DNA from: Basidiobolus meristosporus CBS 931.73
Taxonomy: Eukaryota; Basidiobolomycota; Basidiobolomycetes; Basidiobolales; Basidiobolaceae
DNA length: 53,444 nt
Direction: 5' to 3'
Assembly: GCA_002104905.1 (NCBI GenBank)
Contig: MCFE01000607.1
Coordinates: 1 to 53,444 of the forward strand
Shown: positions 13,079 through 23,350 of the stretch, piece by piece
Layout of the letters: the number at the start of each line of letters is the position of its first letter
Position numbering within the stretch: the first letter of the stretch is position 1
The notes under the pieces: model-generated
What the model was told of the DNA's origin: nothing
What the model saw: only the letters and a program-made list of their open reading frames with translations
The model's database searches: none
Program-made: the position numbers and the translations under genes

Positions 13079-14221
13079 TCATGGTCTTTCTTGCATTCCG
13101 AACGAACTACGAGGTACGGAAATGTCACCTGTTGCGTTCCGTGTGACATAAGTGATTGGTGGTGGTGGGGGAAACTGAAGTAACATCAATTGTTAGTTAA
13201 CTGCAGATATCATGACGAAGAAGAGTTGAGAGCACCTGTCGATCAGGTTGATTAAAATGAATTGCGCACCAAGCGGGATGGGTATTCTCGAGTTGAACAA
13301 TCCTCTCCTCTAGTGATGTTAATCGGTGATAGATTTCCACGGGGGTAGGAGTGACTTGACACGTCTTGTTAGGTCACTGAAAGTTGAAATGCGGATATAT
13401 ATCAGAATACTAACTGATCGTATCGTTATAAATAGACTCCAGTCTTTGTTTCTCTTCGCTCTCCTTGGTCTGGACTATCGAGAAGGTTGGTCTAGCACCG
13501 TCCTCTTGCTGTTCAACATCGACGTGGGTCTGTGTTTGAGAATGATTGCTATTATTTGTTTCGTTCATTTTTAGGTTTGAGTGTTCGGGCTGGATATTTT
13601 GAAATGTATCACTGCTTGCCCCAACTGAGGTAGGAACAGCCGACTTCCCACCTGCTTGCATATCCTCCTTTTGCCGTTGCGTACTAGGGGTAGGGGTCAT
13701 TTCTGAATCTGGTGGTCTGACATTAGTAGACATAGTGACAAGCTGAGATGCCTAAGTATACCTGATTCGCTATTTGAGCTCGAATAGTCTGTATGCAATA
13801 ACTAAGTGGTCAATAAAAAACTCATGGATCAAGAGTGCAGTATTGATTACCAGAGAAACTCATTGATTGTAAAGCACCTCCGCCGGTATATTCTAGCGCA
13901 GCCGAAAAAGGGCGTTTACCTAGACAGAGTAAGACTCAAAACCCTGTGGACCCTTGGAATCTGAGAACTCATGGTCTACCTGAGCGGGTGGTTCGCGGAC
14001 ATTTTCCAGCGAATTGGCTTACATTTCCTATTGCTCGCGGAACTTTACCGCTTAAAGAATAGCTAGGCGTTTCGCTGCTTTCCCAGGTTGTGGCTGTTTG
14101 AAAATGAATAAGACTTTGATATTAGCCACTCCGAAAGCACGGTTTATGAAGGGAGCCTCAAGTTACAATCATCGTGATCCTCGGTTTTCATTTTCTTGGA
14201 CGAAGCCTCGTCAGAACTCAT
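13079..14221 (-). CDS. MBIP-like coiled-coil nuclear protein, seven exons
   Basis: Exons in transcript order are 14167-14221, 13980-14093, 13851-13919, 13762-13788 (27 nt), 13415-13702, 13236-13354 and 13079-13174. Phases close to give 255 aa, and introns are 59-73 nt with CTAAC- or CTAAT-like branch sites. The N-terminus is acidic and basic (MSSDEASSKKMKTEDHDD), the middle is Ser/Thr/Gln-rich and disordered, and the C-terminus has a short leucine-rich coiled coil (RLTSLEERIVQLENTHP) followed by WCAIHFNQPDRQFPPPPP. This coiled coil plus FNQP block recalls fungal proteins annotated as MAP3K12-binding inhibitory protein 1 (in animals an ATAC histone-acetyltransferase subunit). The gene model is well supported by phase; the family assignment is from memory and weaker. 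A shorter model starting at 13733 would be one long first exon, but it skips the upstream exons that read well. Confidence 0.6.
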
Positions 14222-15184
14222 ACTCTACAAGTAAACAAGTGTGCAAGAAAATACACTAGTGACTTTGAAATACCAACATAAAATAAATTTTGAGTGAAAC
14301 TCACACTTATCCAGGGATGTATTAGGTTTAAGCCGATGCGCAAAAATAGTCTAGAAATAATCTAGAGCTTGAATAGGGATACAATTCATGAGTAAACATA
14401 TCTGGATAGCACTGTATTTGTTGAATCGGTGAGCATTCATATTAGCCACCAGCTGGCATGTTTTAGATCAAGACCGATCACACGTCCTTCATACACAGTG
14501 TCACTTGATCACGTGAATGATTCTTGCCAATCGTAATGGACTTAACTAAAGCATGTCACCATCCGAAATCAAACTCCTCCCACAATTACCAAGTCACTTT
14601 CATCACCACAAATATTCCATCCATCACTAAAATTACACCATCCCACACTGAACAAGCGATCCTGGTAACGGATGGTTGGGACTCTGTGAAGGAATTCTGA
14701 GGGTTCCGCGGCGCTGGGTACGTTATGTACACAATCTGGTTATGAGAGAATAACCGAATTTTTGTAATCCTCTTATGGAGGATATCTATTGAATTATTAA
14801 TAGTACTTGGAAATCTCAGTGCTGGGAGGTGATAGTGTGTCGGAGTATACCAATATGCTATAGAACGTGAAATTGGGCTCAAGAAATGGTATTGATGCTG
14901 ACAGTTGCGTATTGAAAGACTCCAATCCATGAAAATTCACCAATCCCTCTAACCAATCCTGTCCACGATTCCGGGTTTATGAGCCCTTATCAAACAAGCT
15001 AACCAAAGATGAAATCAATAATTAGTCTGTTTGCATAACTTAAGAGGCGATTTTTTTTGCTCCCAGCAAAGATGAACATTTCCGACATAAAAAAAATTGA
15101 GAACCCGTTCACCAATGAATTTTATAAAGAGATTTATTTTTTCCATGTGAGCTGGGTCTCAGGTTGACAGACGTATCTATTACA
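14222..15184. other. Intergenic between divergent genes
   Basis: About 960 bases separate the MBIP-like gene (-) and TRM6 (+), so it must hold both promoters. A 114-codon minus frame at 14586-14930 has no motif and a non-protein-like composition. AT-rich tracts at 15050-15130 precede TRM6. Confidence 0.5.
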
Positions 15185-17096
15185 ATGGGCGACGTTCAAA
15201 TGCAAGATGAAGGAGTTCTGCTTCAGGAGAATAAGGAGCAAATGGAGGATATCCCAATTATCAAAGAGGGCGAAAATGTCTTCATTGAGATGCCTAGTGG
15301 AAATGTTAAAGTAGTATCTCTCAAAGCTAACAGGTATTCCAAATCAGCACGTCTAGAGGCTTCGCGTTGACGGCATGACTTACAGAGTTTTGCTCGTAGC
15401 ATTGTGAACATGGGGAAATTCGGAAACTTCCAAGTCAATGATTTGATCGGCAAACCTTTTGGTCACTCTTATGAGGTTATCGGAAAGAACAAAATCCAAG
15501 TTACCCGTCATGCTGGTCTCTCTGTAATCAGTAAGCTCTTTATTGCGCACAAATATCACCAAAGTTCGAATACTAAGGTTTCTGAATATGCAGCCGAAAC
15601 TACTGCCAATAATCGTGAAATCGTAGACAATAATGCTTCGCAGAAGCTTAGCCAAGAGGATGTCGAAAAGCTCAAGGAGACTGGTCTTGAAGGCGGTGTC
15701 AGCGGTGATGTAAGTGTAACATGAATTTCGTTGTAACCCCAACAGATTGCTTACCAGTGATACAGGCCATTGTGGAAACCTTAGTAGAGAATCACGCGTC
15801 CTTTGAGAAGAAAACTGAGTACTCCAAGGCTAAGTACATCAAGAAGAAAGAAAAAAAGTAAGTTACAGCAATTGATCTTCTGTGTACTCTTAAGCTTACA
15901 CGCCTGGATTTTAGATTCAAGAAGGTGTTCACCCCAGTTAAGCCCAACTTGTACTCATTGTGCGACTACTTCTTCAAGAAGAACCCCACAAAAATTCGGT
16001 ACAGTTTTTTCACCTTCCATCTTCAAAAGTCCCCCTTCTAATAATACGATGTGTTATACAGTGATCTGCGCATTGATACATTGTCGCAAATGTTAAATAT
16101 GGGAAATATTCGTGCTCACTCCAAGATTCTTGTCGTCGACGACACTCAAGGCTTGGTCATTTGTGGTCTTATGGAGCGCATGGCTGGTAAATGCACTCGC
16201 ATCTCATATTTTACTCATGTAACTCACCAGGCCGTTAGGATATGGTTCAATCCTTGGTATCCATGATGGTGACAACCACAATTATGATACTATGAGATAC
16301 ATGAATTTCCCTACGCACACCCGCGACATGTTGAAGGTCCTGTCCTGGGCTTATGTGAGCAAGGACTCAGCGCCAGGTAAAGCTATAGAGTACCAAGCAG
16401 ATTGATTGTCGTGTTAATATTTTTCTAGAGCCATTCCAGGAGCAAGACACCTCCGCCATGGAAGAAAGAGAGGTCATCGCATATAACCGTAAAAAGAAGG
16501 CTCATGAGAGACTTTCAGGTGCTCAGAATATGCTTTGGGAAGGTGACTTTGACGCGTATGTACACACTCGTTTCTACAAATGATCGAAATCCATTGTACT
16601 TATGATCTGGTTAGTCTGCTGATCGCTAGTCAGTATGCGCCTGATAGCATTTTGGAGGAGTTACTTCCCTATGTTGCTGGATCGAGACCTATTGTTGTCT
16701 ACAGCCCCAACAAAGAGGTAAAATCCGGCTGGCCTACGCTGTTCTCACCTAGCATCAAACTAACCTGCTGCACAGGTACTCGTTAATACTTACAATTACA
16801 TGAAGAAATCGATGGAATGCTTGAACCCTCAGATCACTGAAAGCTGGCTCAGAGAGTACCAAGTCCTCCCAGGAAGAACCCACCCCACTATGAACACTAG
16901 TGGTAGTGGTGGATATCTACTCAACGCAATCAAGGTTATTGATTGCCCAGCTGAGCCTATGAATGCGAACAGACGCAAGGGAGCACGCAAACTAGCCAAG
17001 GCTGCCAACACAAATGATGACATGAAAGTTGATGTGGAAACTTCACAGCCAATCGAAGCTGAGTCCAATGTGGCAAAACGAACCAAGCTTGAGTAA
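15185..17096 (+). CDS. TRM6: tRNA (adenine-58-N1) methyltransferase non-catalytic subunit Trm6/Gcd10
   Basis: Ten exons (15185-15333, 15388-15530, 15594-15709, 15766-15857, 15915-15998, 16062-16186, 16239-16376, 16429-16555, 16615-16717, 16776-17096) keep phase and encode 465 aa. Family hallmarks are GKFGNFQVNDLIGKPFG near the N-terminus, the ANNREIVDNNASQKLSQED segment, a lysine-rich linker (KYIKKKEKK), VFTPVKPNLYSLCDYFF, and the degenerate Rossmann half (KILVVDDTQGLVICGLMERM, GYGSILGIHDGDNHNYD). Trm6 binds tRNA and pairs with catalytic Trm61 to make m1A58, which is essential for initiator tRNA stability; the complex is nuclear. The C-terminal tail is basic, then acidic (about 410-465). I prefer the ATG at 15185; no in-frame ATG lies upstream before a stop. 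Intron 2 is 63 nt with no in-frame stop. Confidence 0.93.
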
Positions 17097-17433
17097 ATTT
17101 TTATCACATATCACCAAATAATAAAAATAGATAACTTATTTCTAAACTAAGCACACATTACCTGATTGCAATTTAATTACACATTTATTGCCAGAAGCTC
17201 GAGCGACCCTGATCGAACGTGCACAATGAATGACCCCACGTCCAGTGACAGTAGGTGCGATCAATGAGCGTGTCGATAATATTCACAAATTTATTTGCAA
17301 CGTAAATCCTCTAAGTATCTAGCTAAAGAAAGAGCCATGGGTCGCGAGATAATTAGCGATTCTACATGGATAAATATCTTCAAAATATTCTACACTGAAA
17401 CATGGCATAAATAAAAGATCGAACATATGTAGA
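17097..17433. other. Convergent intergenic region
   Basis: 3' ends of TRM6 (+) and the KEN-box gene (-) face each other across 337 bases. An AATAATAAAAATAGATAA stretch shortly after the TRM6 stop is a possible polyadenylation region. Nothing else was recognised. Confidence 0.5.
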
Positions 17434-18171
17434 TTAGAAACGTAGATTTCTGTTGGGAGCAATTCGCTGGGAATTCTTTCTATTGCGACTATATTCTTCA
17501 GTGGCATCAGTGGTGCTGTTGAACTGAGCCTTTCGGATCTTATGGGCTCTAGTTTTGATGTCTGATACACTTGACCGCTTTTGCGGGCCAGGAATTTTGG
17601 ATGCGGAGTAGAGAATCGACTTCGTCTACCAGACGGGTAAGTATGTTGCAAATGGTTGGTCAGAACATGATAACTGTACCTCTTCCTTGCATGAGAGGGG
17701 TGAGCTCTCATTAGTTTGCTGTTGCTTCAAAGCCCTTTTGGCTACTCTTTCAGAACGGCGCAGCCTCTGGACATAAAGGTTAGCTTGCGCTTAGAACAGT
17801 GTAGCTAATTGGTAACGTACTATGCCATCCACGCTATACGCTACTGAAAGTGGGAGTGGAGAAACGTATGAACTATCGTGGGCCTCGGTGATATCTGCAA
17901 GTGGGGAGGGTGTATGCCCAGTTATAACGTCGCTTTGACGAAGGGAATTTACAGGCGTTTTAGCCAGGTTTTTTGATCGAGTGGCCTGCTTTCCTGCCTG
18001 CTTGTTTGGAAGCGATTTTCCAAAGGGGTCGATATTCTCTTTGTTATCACCCTGGCACTTGGTTTGGATTCTTGTAATACGCTTAACAGCAGTTTGTTCG
18101 GTCTGCTGCTCTTCCCCTATTGGGTCTGCGAATACTGTGATTTTGGATTTAGCTACTTTGAACGAAGCCAT
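17434..18171 (-). CDS. Unrecognised nuclear-type protein with KEN box
   Basis: Exons 17821-18171, 17680-17766 and 17434-17625, all joined in phase 0 with introns of 54 nt, encode 209 aa. No family was recognised. What is visible: a lysine-rich first 15 residues, a KEN box within GDNKENIDPF (44-46), TP/SP sites (KTPVN, HTPSPLADITEA, YVSPLP) that could be CDK targets, and an Arg-rich exon 2 (RLRRSERVAKRALKQQQ). The C-terminal exon is basic (KIPGPQKRSSVSDIKTRAHK). A KEN box plus SP/TP sites in a disordered basic protein suggests a cell-cycle factor degraded through APC/C, but that is inference. The last exon has a second open frame (RRSRFSTPHPKFLARKSG..) that would need a different acceptor; I chose the phase-0 join with a TAG acceptor. 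Confidence 0.6.
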
Positions 18172-19943
18172 GATGGGGTAGAGAGTGACTGTGGTAAGTG
18201 GGGAGAATATAAACAGCTAAAAGAAAAGAAATGTTAGTAAGGGAGGTATCGGCCGAAGAATGTCAATGTGTAGAGCGGCTTATGAAGGTAGAAGAGGCAT
18301 GAACAGCTCTTACGCGAAGTGTGGGTATTTGAGCAATCTTCGTCGTGATTGATTATTCAATACCATCGCGTGATCCAATCAGAAGTCCCGTAGATTAGTA
18401 TAAACAATAGCCGTTCAATCAGAAGCGGTCTCGTTTATCTTCGTTGGCTAAGTGGAGATAAACGACCTGGTATTCAACTTGAATAATTATACTCCACTTA
18501 TTTATTTGTCCGGTTTATGTTATCTCAAGTTCGCTGATCTTGATAAATGGTGATTGCCATATGCTATGGAGATGCCAAAATGTATTTTTAGCTCAACACG
18601 TTGAATACCGAATCCGCACCCTGATCTAGCTGACGTTGGCAATATGTAAGTACATAAAGATATGTATGTATGCATCGACATACACTGATACAAGTGGATC
18701 TTGGTGAGAACCCCACCTGAACATTCTGTTGCTTCGCCTATGTCTGCTAATTTATGCCACCCAATTTGGATGGGGAGTAGCTGACAGCATTAATGCGCTC
18801 AAGTACACTCCTGCATGGGCCTCTGGAATGCAGATGTTACTACGAACTCGTTTGTGTGTTAATCGAAATATCAGGCATCGCTTTGATTACCCCACCATGC
18901 AACAACACCCCTCATGAATTTATGAATTGGAGTCCATAGTCCAATGACCTGTCATTTGTGGTTTGTTGATGGACTGATGCGTTCCATACATACATCGATC
19001 CATTCCGACTATAGAGTGAGCCTGTTAATACTTATTTGTTCACCCGAGAGGGTATGCGTTTATGCAACTAGGCGGCTGGAATAACACCTATAGTATTGTA
19101 TCAATGCAAATGTTCTCATTGATTTGCTTCTCTTCGCATGATCTGCTGTTACTTTAAATTTCCTAGTGGATATTGCCGAGGAATGTAATCTGAGTCACCC
19201 ACTCCAAATCGGCGGATTCCGCATTGACACGGACACCGGGTGAATGTGGCATAGAGAGAAGCCGGTGTCGTTACTGTACCATGAGATGACGGATTCTATA
19301 GCCATTTTCCCTAGACGAATTCAAAGCCCCATGAATATATGCAGCTCCGATCCATTACATAGGTGAAGCTATTGGCAGAATTTGCCTCGTGTCTTGGGTA
19401 TGTCCTTGGCCCTGTAGAGGGTGGGCAGAGTTACCTCGTTTTTGGCAACCACCGCTTCCAGCTATCACTTGAGCTAGACATAAAGGCCAGGAACAATAGG
19501 TCTGGCTTTGTATGGGCCGCATACAAACAGAGATCGTATAGTTCTCATTTCAGGTTGCATATACACATCTGATTGCGATAAATCCCACTCGATATTTATG
19601 GTCATTTCGACCTCCAAGTTGCAACATTAATACCATTAATACAATGTAGCTCTATATTGTAGTAATTGGAACATACATCAGGAGATCTCCCTGCATTCGG
19701 TGCATGCACGAGCCGAAGAGAAAATCAAAATATGTCCCCTAGCCTCGGTCTCCTTGTTGTAATCTACCTTGATTAGTACCTAATACAATGCTTCATTGAT
19801 TAATCGAAGTCCATTTCTAGGCACATACTTACAATAGTCAATTCATCTATATTTGAGGCCGTATTTGTTCAATTCAATTGTCTGGCTAGAGGAATCCGGC
19901 AGCTAGAGTACATGGCTTCAGTAAACTCGAGCATCATCTAGCA
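18172..19943. other. Intergenic, no gene recognised
   Basis: 1.8 kb upstream of both the KEN-box gene (-) and tyrosinase (+). Frames of 62-69 codons (18729-18917, 19363-19572) have no motif. Short TATGTATGTATG and TACATACATAC tracts occur at 18660-19000. Confidence 0.5.
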
Positions 19944-19950
19944 TATATAA
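19944..19950 (+). promoter_or_regulatory. TATA box, probable tyrosinase promoter
   Basis: TATATAA lies 252 nt before the tyrosinase ATG. This implies a 5' UTR of about 200 nt or a short UTR intron; GTAAGAAATC..TTACTTAG at 19978-20004 has splice-like ends but would be very short. Confidence 0.35.
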
Positions 19951-20201
19951 GTAACCAGCAAGAGCCTGTATTCTTCGTAAGAAATCTGAATCAAGCTTAC
20001 TTAGCATTGACAAGAGCCCAACGAAGCTTTTGCCAACGACGATTTATCCAACTGTAGAATAGTAGTAAATCGTTACTGTGGAAACGTCCTCCGTAGTGAG
20101 CCTGCGAACATTCGTCCTCCAGTTTTATTTCCTCCTTGGATTTTGATTGAAAATCGAGTCAAATACCGAACATTTCTCAGCGTAAAGGTTTCTGTGAAGC
20201 A

Positions 20202-21828
20202 ATGTTGAATAAGCTGCTCCTCAGTTTGCTAGCTGCTTTCTCGCTTGGCACCATATTCGCGGTCCAAGTGGAAGGACAAGCCTGTGACCAACCAAGAGTT
20301 CGCAAAGAAATTCGTGAGCTTAGCACCGAAGAATGGAACGCATACATTGGCGCTGTCAAAAAGCTGCACTCCGGACCAGCCCCTACTGCGTATGATAAAA
20401 TTGTGGCTATTCATCTCAGAAATGTACCTCAAGCACACAATGTCCCATGCTTCTTCCCATGGCACAGAAAGTACATTAGAGAGTTTGAATTGGCGCTACA
20501 AAGCATCGACAGCTCCATCACTTTGCCATACTGGGATTGGAGTCTTGATTCCCAAGCTCCAGAAACCAGCTTGATATTCACACCCGAGTATTATGGTTCT
20601 AGTGGTGAATCACCTTGCATTGAAGAGGGGCATTTCAAAGGCTGGCAGATGTCCGTCCCAAAGCCTCACTGTCTGAAAAGGCAATGGAATAGAGGCAAGA
20701 AAATCAGTGCGCTGTATCCGCCCGAGTTGCTTTCGAAGATTATCACCGGTGCGAAATCTTACAACGAATTTCGGGTCGCCATCGAGGCTGCTCCTCACGC
20801 GCTAGTTCATGTTAATATTGGTGGCGAAACCGGGGACATAGGAACTATGTGGAGCCCAAATGAGTAAGTTGATGCAGATGAATCTCCTGTCCAATTAAAC
20901 ACTAAAATTACTTGGAAATAGCCCTTTATTCTGGTCACACCACGCATTTGTCGACAAAATATGGGCGGATTTCCAGTTTCTCAACCCAGTTTTGGCTCAT
21001 GATTATGGCGGATTCAATAGCAATAATGTCTCGGTTTCAGCGGATGAAGAAGTTATTCCGTTTGGTATAACAGTGGCAAGCACCTTTGACACCAGTTCCC
21101 CAGAATTTTGCTACAGCTACTCGAACACCGGTATTATTGCCAAAAGCCCCCAGGCAAAACCAGCAGGCGCTGCGACCCCACCGCCTACCGACACCCCCAA
21201 TCCCGCAAACACGGCCCCTACAACTCTACGCCGCCGTCGTTTTCGACGCGGTAACCATGCCTACTCAGCTAAGCCACCAGCGCAAGAATCGTATAGCAAC
21301 TCTACCACGACCCCTGACAAGGACTGCTACCTAAATGCAGACGACCGTGAAAACGCCAAACACCTACGTATTCCCCCACCAGTACCTGAAGCATGGGTAA
21401 AGATGAATGGGTACACTATTGAACAAGTTCGTTCATTCGAAAGTGAATACTCGAACTTCATCGCAAATCTCAACAAGGATCCGAACTATGTTTCTCCTGT
21501 ATCTTTAGAGCGTCATGACGGCATCGTAACAAGCCTGACTGAGGGTACCCTAGAGTCACTGGGGTTGTTTGATGGGCTATCGGAAGAGCCAGTGCTAAAT
21601 TTGGAAGAGCCACTCAAGTTGGTAGACAACATAGTGAATACAGTTACCGGCACTATTGATGGCGCTTTGTCACCTATACTGGGAAATGATGAAGAAGGCG
21701 GTGGCTTGCTAGGAGGTGTTTTAAATACTGTCAGTGGGATATTCAAGTCCTCAACTGGAAAAAAGAGCACCAAGGAGCCATCGGAGGAACCAGAGTCTGA
21801 TTCCCTTGGTGACCTTGGCTTGATTTAA
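20202..21828 (+). CDS. Secreted tyrosinase with long C-terminal extension
   Basis: Two exons, 20202-20863 and 20922-21828 (58 nt intron), encode 522 aa. Residues 1-26 form a signal peptide (MLNKLLLSLLAAFSLGTIFA). The type-3 copper centre is complete: CuA histidines H71, H79 and H88 (the last in FFPWHRKY), and CuB H199 and H203 (HALVHVNIGG) with the third in DPLFWSHHAFVDKIW after the splice. LPYWDWSLD is the usual linker. The enzyme oxidises monophenols and o-diphenols to quinones, typically for melanin. After the catalytic core (to about 290) come a Pro/Thr-rich spacer, an Arg cluster (RRRRFRRG) that could be a processing site, and about 170 residues ending in a Gly/Ser/acidic tail (NTVTGTIDGALSPILG) that may act as a shielding propeptide. 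Start chosen for the signal peptide. Confidence 0.92.
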
Positions 21829-22785
21829 TGTTTGATACTCAGTGCTTTGGAATGATTGGTTAATTGGCAAACTTAGGTAACCTCAATGCTTCACCTTATT
21901 TATAAGCATATTTTTCTCTTTAAATAGCCATGTTGCCTTTTCGTCAACTATCCCCAATCAAAAGTATCTGACCGACCAACCTGAACAATGAGAAATAAAC
22001 ACCTTCTACTATTATGTGGCGTGCGGTTGATCCAAACATTTTGAGCAAAGCTTAGCTATTCAAATGGCCAACAATCTAACTCCCAAATCAATCAGGTAAA
22101 TTTGTTGAGGAATATTCTCCGTCATAAGTTGTGGTGACCAATCTATATATAATTGATTCTAAGATTTCGTGATACTATTACACGAGGACTAATTAGAGTT
22201 TGTAGATACTTGCTAGATCTCAAATATCGTTGGCGTAGCCAGTATTCCTGATTTCATGGTATTAGATACATAATCTTATCGAAGCCCCCATGCATGATGC
22301 ACTCTCAATTATGGTTGTGAGAACTTTGTAGCATTGCTAAAATAAAATCCCGGCCGTATCTCGTGTTTCCTCAGATGGGGCTGTTTCACCAACAGCGATT
22401 TAGTATGAAGATCACACATTCTGCTAATCCAATCATCATACAAGAGCAAATGTGCGCGCCATTGTTGGGCAACATGATTGAAAAGCTTGGCTACTTTCAT
22501 TGATATTTATGAAAAATGACTTAAACTCAGTATTTATTCATGATGAACTCCAATGGAACTACAGGATGACGAAAATGAATTTTAAGATATACAGATTTCA
22601 TATATATATATGTATATACAATTAAGGTTTGACCCTTTTAGCCCGCTATTACCTAATAACATGGAGAGGCAAAGTGATCAACAAAACAAGATTGGCTCAG
22701 AAACATGGTGGGTTGGGTTTTAGAATTTTCATAACAGCAGCAAAAATTTCCATATATTCACAGATCATGCAATGCAAGTTGCCAT
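21829..22785. other. Intergenic between convergent genes
   Basis: About 960 bases separate the 3' ends of the tyrosinase and LITAF genes. An ATATATATATGTATAT run is at 22600-22617. No gene or repeat was recognised. Confidence 0.5.
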
Positions 22786-23350
22786 CTAAAGACGCCGATA
22801 TCTGCCGATATGTCGTTGGCAATGCGGACACTCATGAACAACGTCTGAGAATTCGTTGTTAGCTGGTGTGGTTGCTAAAGACCATGAGTCCAACTCACCT
22901 TTGCACATGCGAGTCATGAAAGGAACCCAGAAAAACACCCCAGTAAGAATAAACCTAGACGAAATATTTTAGCTATTACAGCAAGGGCTAATGGTGAATT
23001 CGATGCGCTTACAAGCCAAAGGCTGCCAACCACACAGCTGAGCCGTTCTTGTGTTTTAAATTAGTAGTACAGTATTTATGGCAGTTCGGACACTGTATCC
23101 GTAGAGGGATGTCGCGAAATCGAACTTTTCGAAGGCTGTGGAAGCGGCGAAGGTTGGGTGGGAGAGCCAACTCTAAGGAAGGACGTGGAGGCGAAAGAGT
23201 TGAAAGTCGATGTTTTAGCTCAGACATAACCGAATCGGGTAGATTTTGCTCCGATAGAGAAAGTTGAGCTGGGACGAGCTGAATCGGAAGACTGGCAGAG
23301 GATACAGCTGACATCGAAGGTTCTCGGTAATTGGCATAGTTGGTCGTCAT
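22786..23350 (-). CDS. LITAF-domain membrane-associated zinc-binding protein
   Basis: Three exons, 23013-23350, 22899-22954 and 22786-22844, keep phase and encode 150 aa; introns are 58 and 54 nt. The C-terminal 70 residues are a complete LITAF domain: CPNC knuckle (IQCPNCHKYCTT), the hydrophobic insert WLAAFGLLFILTGVFFWVPF split by intron 1, and a second knuckle, HECPHCQRHIG. In this family the two knuckles bind one zinc while the hydrophobic stretch dips into the membrane from the cytosolic face, at endosomes, lysosomes or plasma membrane. The first 80 residues are Ser/Pro/Leu-rich and lack the PPxY or PSAP motifs of animal LITAF, so ESCRT/Nedd4 binding is not evident. The role in fungi is poorly known. 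Confidence 0.87.

Noticed and set aside
14586-14930. 114-codon minus-strand frame
   Set aside because: No motif, no splice context and random-like composition; lies in the promoter region between two divergent genes.
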